NCBI GenBank assembly: GCA_021307315.1 | Contig: JAJSPD010000029.1 | Span: 248,001-312,000 of the forward strand | DNA length: 64,000 bases | Reading direction: 5' to 3' | Origin: Bisporella sp. PMI_857 | Lineage: Eukaryota; Ascomycota; Leotiomycetes; Helotiales; Helotiaceae | The notes under the pieces: model-generated | Seen by the model: the letters and a program-made list of their open reading frames with translations, nothing else | Told to the model about the DNA's origin: nothing | The model's database searches: none | Part shown: one piece after another, positions 47,388 through 57,979 of the stretch | How the letters are laid out: each line of letters begins with the position of its first letter | How positions within the stretch are numbered: the first letter of the stretch is position 1 | Made by a program: the position numbers and the translations under genes

Positions 47388-47949
47388 CTTGATGCCTGGC
47401 TTGTGGAAGTTGTAATCTTCTCTAGGATAATATTCAGTTTCTAAATTGGATATTAAGACGACTATCTTGGTGCGAACTTCGTGAGATGGTATCTGCGCTA
47501 GTATCGTGCTAAAATTGGTTGGTGGTGCGAGAGATGCGATTATGATTGTGTGATTTTGAACGAGATTGACTTATGTCAGGTAGAGATGCTTCTTAATGAA
47601 CTCGTAGCGTAGTTCCTAAATTGGATATGTGCTATCTCACGCCAAAAGCGGGAGCGATCAAAAATTATACAGGTTGGCTAACGACTAATGGCGAAGGCAT
47701 TGTTAGAGATCTTATAATTAATAAAGAATGATCAGAAATGTAAGATATTATTGATTAGGTCGGCACAATATGCCAGTTTATAATTTAGCACTTGATATCT
47801 CGAGTTTTCTCTACCACTACAAGTCAAAAGCACCATCAGACGTGATCGAAAGCTCTGATATACTTCAGCTAATTTTGATTTCCTTAGCGGCGCCGCCATA
47901 GGTCCTAACGTTATTTGTGGCCCCCCCGGATGTTCCCAACAAACTATAC
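47388..47949. other. Intergenic gap
   Basis: AT-rich spacer upstream of the F-box gene and downstream of the mucin-like gene. No gene recognised. Confidence 0.4.
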
Positions 47950-49680
47950 CTACCCTCGCTCAATCTTTGTCACAGTTACTGTCACAGTTTCTTTTCCAAA
48001 CAACTTCTCAAGGACTCCATTTTCATCAGGGACAGGAATGATGGTAATCAGCGATCCTGGAGTACTAAATGTTGTAGTACCTGGCGGCGTCGTAGAGAAA
48101 CTTGGAGTCTCGACTGGCTCATCTGGTGTGGGGCTTGGAGCCGGCTCTGGTGTCTGAACCGTCTCATCTGTAGTTGTTGTCGTGATGTACGTCGTTAGCG
48201 GCGGCTGGGTGGTCGTTTTGGTTATCGTAATGAACGAGCTCTTGATAATGGTGGTTTCTGATGGGACTGGCGTTGGGCGATCTTCAGCCGGGGATGTTGC
48301 GCTAGATGGAGTTGGACTTGTTGGAGAGCTACCGAGCCCGAGGATTTGTGATGCGGAAGCTTTGTTTGTGCAGCCTACGAAGACACCTCTGGTGTTATTC
48401 ATTGGCATAGCGAAGCATGCTTCTCCAGTTGAGCATTCATCCAGCGCGAATGTGCCCGTGTTCCCGCAATTACCTATGCTTCCTGAAATGCAAGCAATCT
48501 CTCCTGATTTGCATGGCGTGGTGGCGCTGATGCCGGCAAATAACTTGTTATAACCAAGCGCCTCGGCCAAATTAGAGCTATACTGAGCTGGAGTGATCGA
48601 AGTTGGGGTGGGCGATTCAATCACAGTCGGGATCTTGGTTATTGTTGGTGTCTCGACAGGGATCTTCTTGGTTCCTGTTATAGTTTCCAAATCTATGGTT
48701 ATGGTTGAGATAATACCGGATGGAAGAGGAGTTGTGGTGGTTGAAATCTCAGATGAAGATGGGGAGAGTATGTCTGATGAAGGATTGTCTGTATAAGACG
48801 GAGTAAACGTTACCGTCAACAATTCGGTTGGAAGTGGAATAATGCCAGTATTGGTGAGCGAGAACCTTGGGATAGTCTCCGAACTTGAGCTTTCAACTCT
48901 GCTCGCGGTAGAGCTTCCAATGCCCGAAGTGGGGGCTTGAACAGTAGGGAATGGTTCTCGAGTGAAACTCGCGGTAGTTGAGGTGGAGCTTTGAGACGTC
49001 TCATCCTCAGTCGGGAAAGCGTCCCGAGTAGAGGTCAGCTCTGCAGTTGGCAATGGAGTATTTAAAGTGTTGGAAGGGATAGGCGTTGGTGCGGGTTGTA
49101 TCTCATCGAACCCAGTAAGAGTATTTACGGCTGTGAATTGCTGGGGGGGAAATGTCCTGGTTGGACTGAGACTTGAATCTGGTACATCTTGAGAGTCTGC
49201 AGTGGAGGAGCCGCTTCCTCCTGCGATATTTGTCGTCGCACTACTGTCCTCTAAACCACCATGAAAGCCTGTTACTGACGCAGCTGAAGCTGAAGTACTA
49301 GACACTGAGAGTATAGTTGTACTTGAATTGCTGGATGTACGGCTTCTCTGCGTTGTCGCAAGAGAGGTCGTTTCGGCAGGTGCTATCGTCTCGCTTGTGG
49401 TTGTGATTTGACTTGAGGGAGTGTCCGTGTCTAAAACTGATGACGCAGCTTGCGAGGTAAAGGAATTCAGAGATGTAGACTGGAGTTGATTGCTCGAAGG
49501 GGTTATCGTCTGATTCGAAAAGGGTGCCAGCCTAGGGCTTTAATTATAGTTAACATTACGATACGAGACTAGACGAGATGCAAGTACTTACACGTCTGCC
49601 CTCGCAACTCTCCTGAGCGGGCCTGCCGCAGCCAATACTGAGAAGAAAAGAACATTGAAAACAAGTTGAGTAGCTTTCAT
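47950..49680 (-). CDS. Secreted mucin-like protein with chitin-binding-like Cys module
   Basis: Exons 49680-49592 and 49531-47950 give 556 aa. Residues 1-19 form a signal peptide (MKATQLVFNVLFFSVLAAAG), followed by a dibasic site (RRVARAD). The body is Ser/Thr/Pro-rich, typical of heavily O-glycosylated cell-wall proteins. A folded island of about 70 residues interrupts it: SNLAEALGYNKLFAGISA, then six cysteines in the pattern PCKSGEIACISG...NCGNTGTFALDECSTGEACFAMP...VFVGCT. That pattern resembles family 19 carbohydrate-binding (chitin-binding) modules of fungal chitinases and surface proteins; the assignment is tentative. The C-terminus (LEKLFGKETVTVTVTKIERG) lacks a hydrophobic GPI signal, so the protein is probably secreted or wall-trapped. 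Confidence 0.8.
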
Positions 49681-50836
49681 CTCTCCAAATTCGTCGTCGC
49701 CTGCGACACGTGATGAACTGAGCCTCGTGATTTGCGATTGGGCTGGAAATGTCAAATCACGGACTGAACTGGCGAGATAGATTATATGTTCTTGAAACAG
49801 ATCTTGTAGCAACAGAAACGAAGGAAGGAAATGCTCAAAGAAAGATCGACAGGAAACTCGAAGAAAGAACGACAACGAAACTCAAGGTGCAGACGTCAAT
49901 GTAGATACAAGTCTCATACTTTCAGGAGACCAGCTCATTTTGTACCATCTTATCCCCAAGTCTCAAACTTGAAAGGCCCAGAAGAGACGCCCGCTTAGCC
50001 TGCTAACTTTAGCATTTCATCCAGACCTTTGGATTTCCACTTCGGCCCAATTCCTTGTCTTGAGCATCGAAGCATCTGTAGGGGTTCGTGCGGGTCAAAA
50101 CCCGCCTCACTTTTTGTTGGTGACAAAGAAAGCATAGATTGGCAGAGCCGAAATGCAGATCTGATAGCCAGTGGTTGAGCTGCTTGGTGTAGCGTGCCGA
50201 AACTTGGTGTTGGCGGTTAACAAAGTCTTGTTTGAAGTTCTTGTGTTTACGCTGAAACACGCGCTTTCATTGGCTGAGATTGGCTCGGTCCGGTCAGGGA
50301 TGCTCACTTCAACTCGGAAGACTGACTGGCTCAAAAGGATGAACTGCCGAACGCTTGAAATTGCTTTGATGAATTTAAACGCGCGGTCGAGCTGTAGAAG
50401 CCAGAAGCGCGGCCAGAATGTAATATGTCCAGTCGAATGTTGACCTTCAGGACCTCGTCTGAGGGTGGAACCTGAGCCAGTAGACGCCCATCTGGAACCT
50501 AATTTCTATGCAAGAGAGCTTTTTCAAGACGAGCTCTCTAGATGTATTTATGCGCATATTCAATGATATTTTCGAGTATGCAAAAATGATTAGAAGAAAA
50601 TGTTTGTGTGTGTAATCACGTGATAAAAATATCTTCTACATATGGTCCATTGAGCAGCACGATCAGACCAGCATTAAGTATCATCCTTGCGTATAATGTG
50701 GTCATATTATTGATACCACTTTGCGGCTAAGGTGTACCCTATTCAAGGTCGACCATATAAAGAATCGAATGGTTGTTCTCATCCCGAAGTGCTAATCTTT
50801 CCGTTCTGCTATTATTTTCTTGAGAAGAGACGGCGT
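49681..50836. other. Intergenic gap
   Basis: Spacer between the mucin-like gene start and the HET gene stop, both on the minus strand. Two near-direct repeats of an AAGAAAGA-CGACA-GAAACTC motif occur at about 49840-49885. No gene recognised. Confidence 0.4.
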
Positions 50837-53800
50837 TCATCTCATCTCGAATTGCTGTTCCCTGATTAGATTACTGTCCTTATCGGACAATTCCACTGCC
50901 TCGCCATCCATCATTCCATAAACAAAGCACTCTCCCACAAATGTCCAGCTGGTGGTAGCTTTGTCTTCCCTTAGTATCACCGGAACAGTGCATCCATACA
51001 GAATACATATCGAATCCCCAGGTTTTGATGTGGGCGGAGCCAACCCTGATAGCTCTCGGTCTTTCGATACCAGAAATTTGCGACCTGATATTACGCTTTG
51101 GACACGACGTAGGAAATCCACTATTAGCATGGCACTATCTTCGTACAGCTTGATGATCTCATCTACATTGATATCCTTTCCAACAGGTGTTTCTACGAGA
51201 CACTGCAAGAAAGCCCGGTAATACCAAGATGGGGCATTGCAGCCATTATCATTGCGGTCAGCGACGAGAGTCTTCCAGAAAGAGTCGGGAACATAGTCTA
51301 AATCATTGATGATGGAACAACCTCCAAGCTGTAACCATTCGTGTTTGATTCTCCCGACCTCGGATGTGCTTCCTAGTCTTGAGATCTTGTCGAGGACGAA
51401 GCCCTTGACAGTTAGAGATTTGCGATTCTCATCTTGCTCTGTGAACTCGTACACTAAATCTCTCGGCTTTGAAGCATTGTAAGGGTGTTTGTCCGGCATT
51501 CCAACAAACATCTCTGCTTCCGAGTTGATGTTAGACGCGTTGATCCAGGACGGATAGGCAGGCTCCTCCAGTGGGCATGGACTCGCCCTAAAAGAGTAAA
51601 GTCAGTTTTCCCGTTTGGCGGATTCTAGGGTTGAATCAATGCTACAAAATGCCTCAATAAAAATACACAAAACTCAACTCCTGGGGAGCATGTTTACATA
51701 TCATTGTATAGAAAGTGACGTCAATAAAACTTACCATCGGCGACAGAGTATATCTAATGATTTAGATTGCTTTAATACATGATCAACAAAGTTTTGGTAG
51801 ACCTCCATTGTAGAGGTCTCATAATCAATTTTTAGCTTGGGGTTATAACGGAAATCTGGATACTCATGTACGTCCTTTGCTAGCGCCAGTAGTGTATATA
51901 TTATATCACGAGAATTTCCTGACTTGTGATTACCCAACAGTGAGACCTAAAGATCTTAGAGTTAGTCTCCACGTTAATAATATATCAGAGTTTGAGAGCC
52001 GTGAAACGTTCTCCAAAATCCCTTCGATGTAGGGAATGTTTTACCAATGTCTCCAAGTCAAGCAAACGCTCAACTCTGCCATCCTTGCCAAAACCTATTG
52101 ATTCAGTACCTGTAGAGCGCTGCTGAACATCCCGAATGCGTAAAGCATTTGTAGTCACATCGACGAAACGTTCTGCCAGGATGATTTTGGGATCATCCAA
52201 GGCCCTATAGCCTCGATGGAGGCGATTGAATAGACTCGATATCTGCGATCGTCGAGAGGAGAACATTGCGACAGCATCCACAAAATCGGAGTAATGTATT
52301 GGTGACTGACTTGAGATGAGGGTCACTTTCTGCTTTTGTGATATAGTCAATTCATGTAAAAGCCACAGTCGACTGAAAACCTCGTTCTTTAATAGTTGAA
52401 CAAAGGCTGACCATTTTTCAATAGTATTGTCGTCCTGAACAAGCTTATCAATGCTGTCAAGTTTGATGATCTCGGAAATGAAGTCAAGTGCGGCCTTCAG
52501 GTAGAGATCCTCTCCAAGCCAAAAGCACAGATTATTCGCGAGATAAAAGATATGCTTCTTAATCGTTCGCTGTTGATTCATCTCCGCCTTATTGCCAACC
52601 TTGAGGCAAAGAGATTCTAGCCAGAATTTTTTGACCAGTTTAGGATGTCGTAAGGTCTTCAATATAGTTCCTAGGTGTTGTTTGATTTTTTTGGGACGAC
52701 GTGAGTTGATATCATTTTCAGATTCCTGAAGCAGTATTTCGGCGTCCGGCCTGGAAACGGCTTCCCATCGATATGACACCACCTCGTAGTCCGGTTTGGG
52801 TTTGTCATAAATAGATACTTCACTAAGCCAGCAGACTAATGGGGCGTCTCCCCTACCTGGTGCAAGATGTATAAGCCGAAAATGGTCCTGCTTCAGGTCC
52901 TGAGTAGCGAGTTAGCATTGTGTATATTCGGTCCATTGCACGAAACAGTAGCTTATATATGTATAGCTTTATATGAGACAACGGAATAAGCTAAACGCTT
53001 AGCACAGGGCTGTTGGACGTCTTCTGTAGTGAAGCAACAGAGACAAAGATCTACGCCTAAGACAACATCATACCCTAAACTCACGCAGTCTGTAGGAAAG
53101 CATGTTTGTATGGGGAAAAAATAAGAAAAGAAAGCGGGCGGACCTTATATCCAAAGGCCAAAGGCTCTGACACAGGTTCCTTCCCTTGTGCATGTACTCT
53201 CTTCCGAGCCGGCAGTGTTGGAGGAGGCCGTTCGTAAGTTGCGATCTCCTGCTTCACATCCTTCTCAGAGAGCGAGTCGTCGCTATCATCTGCAACCTCA
53301 GGATCTGGTTTAGCCGAAGGAGAGGTGCTTTTCGCGCCTCTTCCTGGCTTCACCTTGTTTTTCCCCCTTTTGTTCTCATTGATCTCAGGCGGAGAGCTGG
53401 ACCCAAATCACAGTATTAGCTCATCTGGTGAATTTATCGCTGACTTTGCAGATTAATTATCTACTCACCATTCCAAGGGGTGCGGACGATGTTTTTGACA
53501 ACGTTCGCATTTATCTGGCCACTCACGGTCCTCAGGAAAGCACTGTATCCGTCAGTCCACTCCTACAAATATTGCTTGATTGTAGATCGTCAATCTATTT
53601 CCAAAATGTCATAATTGCCCAATACATTGAAAACGGCTTTGCTCTAGAGAACTTCTTTCAAGCCTTGTAGGGAGAAGGTTCGGGAGAACGTGTCACGCGT
53701 TTTCACACAAGAAACAGTTGCTCCCCCAAACAATTCGATATTGGACTTGTAACTTGGGCGCCATCTTTGAACACATCGATGTGCTCAACATATTGAAAGA

Positions 53801-54043
53801 AGCTTATCACACGGGAATACAGCTTCGGGGCGTATATTTTACCTTTTTCCTCGCATCGCGACATTGTCTGCACTTTCGCAGATTCAGTTTGCGACGCTTG
53901 CCTGTGTTGCCTTCACCATCGCTGAGATTGTCCAGCGTGCCACTGTTCTGACGACTGGGAACTCCCAGGGAACCAGCACGTGGCTGAGTTTGTGTCGGAA
54001 TAGTTGCAGGACTCAAGAGTTGGGGGTCGATGACATCCGGCAT
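50837..54043 (-). CDS. HET-domain protein with N-terminal zinc-cluster-like module
   Basis: Six exons (54043-53843, 53542-53469, 53396-53144, 52899-52045, 51946-51735, 51587-50837) close in frame at 781 aa. Residues about 62-103 form a six-cysteine unit spanning two splice junctions: KCRQCRDARKKC, then KCERC and LEC. The pattern C-x2-C-x6-C-x10-C-x2-C-x9-C resembles Zn2Cys6 clusters. A basic, acidic and Pro-rich linker follows, then the HET domain: DHFRLIHLAPGRGDAPLVCWL, YEVVSYRWEAVS, FWLESLCLKV, SRLWLLHELTIS and GNSRDIIYTLLALA. HET domains trigger non-self recognition and cell death on hyphal fusion. The intron between exons 3 and 4 is long (244 nt) with a weak donor (gtccgc), so a small extra exon there is possible. 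The Met at 54043 was chosen as start; one upstream in-frame Met exists at about 54124. Confidence 0.85.
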
Positions 54044-55373
54044 GTCGATGATGAAGAATTTCAAAGACTCGTTTGTGACATCAAATTTGGTCACCGAAGA
54101 ACAGATTTCATGGCTGCAGAACAAGCAAAAAAAAGCTCGTGTCAGCGTCGGTTTCAGTGGTTGGTGAACCTAGCGCCGTCAAAACCTGGGAAATGAGAGT
54201 GGCTGACGTGGTCAAATTGGGCGCAATCAAATCAAACCCAAAATTACGCTCGCTCACTGGGTGAAAAAAAAAGAGGGTGTTGATGAAGTAATGGTGAAAT
54301 CCAATTAAAGCTTGATCTTTTATTAGGCTTGCTCCACCGAAGGCCCGATTGAGATATTCACCCACCCCTCACCTTTCCAAAATACACACAATGAAAGATG
54401 CCATCGATGGCAGCGACTTGCAGCACAACAACAAAAGATAGGCCGTGAAGATAAAATTGGTGACTCTTAGTCTGGTTCCAGGTTGAAACTTTTAGCGTAA
54501 CACAAATGAATCATGAAAAGCCCGCACGCACAATAAGGGGTGTTGAGGACCAGGCTGTTGAACACGACGAGCGGAATAGTGCCAAGCAGGACTTGAGCCG
54601 TTCGTTCCCAATCACACCCCATCGAAGTTGAACCAACAGATCATGATAACTCAATAAATATGGAATGATTACACAGCATCCTCAACAAAGACTCGTATTT
54701 GTACTCGGGGATGGAGGCATCAACTCGTGAGGCAATCAATCGGTGATTTTGGCCCGTTCTTGCATACACCAAATCCTCTCATGGGCGCTCATTAGCGACA
54801 TCTAATTTGGTTTCACTAGCGCGACACGTCGCCTGCGATGAGTGGGCAACAATAATCCCTCAATTCCTGCCCAACGTGTTGGCGAGGGCTGATTGGCTGT
54901 CGGGACGGCCGAAGGAACGCCCTGCCACATAGCCAAAGGTCTGAAGCGACAGCAAAGTTAATGGTGCGAAATCAAAATCAAGGCATGACTGCAGTCGACG
55001 GGACAGCTTGATTGGTCAGATAGAATCCTTAATGTCTTGGGTGACAGGAAAATATTAAGGCTTACCATTGCTGACGCGGCCAAAAACAAGGAAGTAGTAA
55101 AAGTCCTGATATCCCTAGTCCTGATCTTGGCTGCGCGATCGCTCGCTCTTTTGCTCGCGTAACTACTTATAACCTCGCCCGCGCCCCCTTCTCTCAGTTC
55201 TTTTTGTATTCACCCTCACTTCACTTTGCCATCGACAGACCATCAATTCCACATCAATTCATCAACAATCTATCACAATTCCCTTTCTATTTTATCGTTC
55301 GTCGCATCTAGGCGCTTCTATCTCTCACCGCGTATCCATATCTGCTTCCGACAGTGAAACCATCGTCGTCGTG
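54044..55373. promoter_or_regulatory. Divergent promoter region
   Basis: Contains the HET gene upstream sequence and, near 55165, an ACTTATAACC TATA-like element. A long pyrimidine/CAA-rich leader (about 55190-55330) precedes the small Tyr/Ser-rich gene, the usual look of a strongly expressed fungal promoter. No other gene recognised. Confidence 0.5.
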
Positions 55374-55852
55374 ATGTCCTTCAGTACGATGCGTGGGCAA
55401 ACGTCCTATCAACCAGCTGAGATCTCCTATGGAATCTCCAGAGGAAGAGTAAGTTATGCTCTCTATCTAATGCTCCCTTTCCCCGTGAAGAATTTTGAAA
55501 GAACTAACGTAGAAACCAGAACGCAGTCAGTGTGTTCGACGCCAGGTTCGCGAGCGCTTCGGACCCCACCAGAGAACAATCTGCGCAAGCAAACAGCGGA
55601 TACTCGCATGAGGCTCCATACTATGCCAATCATCAACATGGAAGAGAGGTGCCAGGCTACTCACAGCGTCGCTGGGAAGCCGAGCGGCCGTATGAGCAAC
55701 CGTGGAACGGCTACTCTGCTGACAGGACGTCGGCGGCGAGACCGAGCTACTCACATTCTACTCAGCGGCCGACGACCACCTACAGCACAACATACTATAA
55801 CCCACGAAACGGTCAGATCGGTGGAAGCAGACAGGTCTTCGGCAGTCGATGA
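55374..55852 (+). CDS. Small Tyr/Ser/Gln-rich hydrophilic protein
   Basis: Exons 55374-55448 and 55520-55852 give 135 aa (MSFSTMRGQTSYQ...). The 71-nt intron (gtaagt...accag) joins SRGR to NAVSVFDARF. The protein is strongly hydrophilic and rich in Tyr, Ser, Arg and Gln, without Cys, signal peptide or membrane segment. It ends in GGSRQVFGSR. Composition suggests an intrinsically disordered protein. The upstream TATA-like element and CT-rich leader imply appreciable expression. No family recognised. Confidence 0.65.
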
Positions 55853-56850
55853 TGAGGTGATCTAGTTATGCTTTCTATTTTGATTTCTTGTCAATGTTGT
55901 ATGGAAATTTTCCTAAGTTGATTTATACCTTTGGCGTTGTCGTGGGGGAAATATCTGTCATTACGAAAACAACACTTAGCGTATTTGCTTCCGTTCGGCG
56001 TTGGTAGAGATAGGGATTTGTAGATTAGGATGGAACGGATATATTGGGATATGATGGAACGTTAGGATATGATGGCGTCACAGCACTAGATACGATATGA
56101 TGATATACCCCCTCTTCAACTCCTGGTCTATGTTTCTTCATCGTGATCCCAATCAATCCTTTCTTCTGCGATCAGTGTGTTTCCGGTAACCCCTACCCTG
56201 CCGGCATGGTGCTAGAAGACCCTTAGATTTTGGCCGAAGCCCCCGTAACGGCGGGGAAAGACCCTAAATGCAGAGCTCAGTGCCCGACGCCTAAGCGAAC
56301 CCGTCCAGTACAACAAGAACATCATATTTGATGCCTGAAAGGCAGCCAAAGTCAACTTTGTGAAAGCTGACTTTTTTTTATAAATCTAGATTTGATCTCT
56401 GACACTTACAGTACATGTACCGTCCATAGGAAATTTAGCTAGTGAAATTTCATTGCATGATCAAATGTTGGGAACCATTGCTTTGTTGCTGCTATCCCAA
56501 AAAGGACAGCGACGTTGAGGCGGACCTTATTCTACGCCTTCATATGCAACGAGATGCTACGTTTTAAGAAGATATTCACGGAACAACATGTATAAGAATC
56601 AAGGTCTCCTAGATGAAGGCTCTTGGAGCTGGAGATCTTTCACATGAACGGTGGCTTGAGAAAGGAAAGGAAAGCTGCTCGGTTAAGCCGTTATCACAAC
56701 AACCACATTCCACATATCACCCGGGCACGCATCGCAATCTGTTCATGTCAACAAAGAATGACTTTCCTTTCGTCCCCGTCCTCCTGCCCGCGTCATCCGT
56801 TTGCTTCCTCTTCCATCTAAGCACCATCCTCCATCCAGACATCGCCGGCC
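55853..56850. other. Intergenic gap
   Basis: 3' region of the Tyr-rich gene and promoter of the rhodopsin-domain gene. A repetitive GGATATGATGG stretch lies near 56030-56075. The ORF at 56613-57149 is a different frame over the next gene's leader and start, and is not accepted. Confidence 0.4.
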
Positions 56851-57979
56851 ATGCCTCCCTCGCGCGCCAACACCCTCCGCACCCTCTTCGTGGTCTTCCT
56901 CGCGCTCTCCCACGCGTTCGTCTATATACGTGTATACGCCCGCACCATAAAGACGACGCTCTTCGACCCTTCGGACTGCTTCCTCCTCGCCGCCGTCGCC
57001 AGCTTCTCCATCTACGTCTTCAGCGGCATGATGAGCATCCAGCACGGCATCGGGACCTCCTTCATCCCAACGCCTGCTTCTCCGTACCCTGCGGCCTTTG
57101 CTTCGCCGCACGAGCTCGCCACCGCCTTGCGCTTCTGGCTGCTCTCTGAGGTCCATTACATCCTCACCGCGACGTTGCTCCGTCTTTCCGCGCTCCTGCA
57201 GCTCCGCACCCTCGCTACGCTGCCGAAGCAGCGGCTCGTCTTGTTGATCTTGACTGTCGGCATGGTGCTCTACGATACTGGTTTCTTCCTGCTCCTGATT
57301 TTTCAGTGCGCCCCCGTGCAGTACTTCTGGAAAGGGTGGTTCGGCAGAGATAGCGAGTTCGAGATGGCCAGCGGAGTCTCAGGGGAGTGGGTGGCGCAGG
57401 TGAGCTATGGGTTTGCGGGCGTGGGAACCGGGACGGATTGGTTGCTTGCCGTGCTTGCGCCGTGGTTCTTCTGGGAGAAGGAGAAGGATATGACCCCGAC
57501 TGGGAAATGGGGATTGAGAGCCTGCTTGATAACTGGTATCTGGTAAGATATCCTATGCCTTGTATGATGGGTTGTAATGCAAAGTTTGCTAACGGGAAGT
57601 AGTGCGGGATCTGCGTGCTTGGTGAGGATTCCCACCACGAATAGACTTTTGACAACGGATGACTTCTTCTATGACTGTGTGCCTATCGCGATAGGGTTAG
57701 CGTCCTCCCTCCCTCCCTCTCTTTCCACTATGAGTACAGACTGACCTTCTAGACAGCTCCGTCCTCGAATCTGGACTTGGCATAGTTGCTCTCTCCGCCA
57801 CAGCATTCAAACCACTCTGCCCATCCCTTTTTGAGAAACCTCCCAAGCCAGCACCTGCGGAACCACCTATTCCACTTGAGCTTCCAGCCAAAAGATTAAG
57901 TAGAAGCTCGGAATCTTCAAATGGAGCTAGTGCGGACGCACTCAAGTTGAAGAGAGGAAAGGTGTGTTGCGGAAGGTGA
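56851..57979 (+). CDS. Rhodopsin-domain fungal integral membrane protein (SAT4 family)
   Basis: Exons 56851-57542, 57603-57695 and 57757-57979 give 335 aa. The second intron contains a (TCCC)n tract, and the acceptor ending at 57756 (gacag) is the one that restores IAIGSSVLESGLGIVAL. Around seven hydrophobic segments are visible, starting with TLFVVFLALSHAFVYIRVYAR, where the Arg-Val-Tyr-x-Arg end of the first helix is typical. SDCFLLAAVASFSIYVFSG, FFLLLIFQCAPVQYFW, TDWLLAVLAPWFFW and the final ESGLGIVALSATAFKPL helix follow. The cytosolic tail is Pro- and Ser-rich and ends VCCGR. The family is large in Pezizomycotina; members lack the retinal lysine of true rhodopsins and have no settled function. 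The first ATG at 56851 gives MPPSRANTLRTL. Confidence 0.88.

Noticed and set aside
56613..57149. 178-codon plus-strand ORF
   Set aside because: Different frame over the leader and first exon of the rhodopsin-domain gene; His/Arg/Pro-rich and not protein-like.
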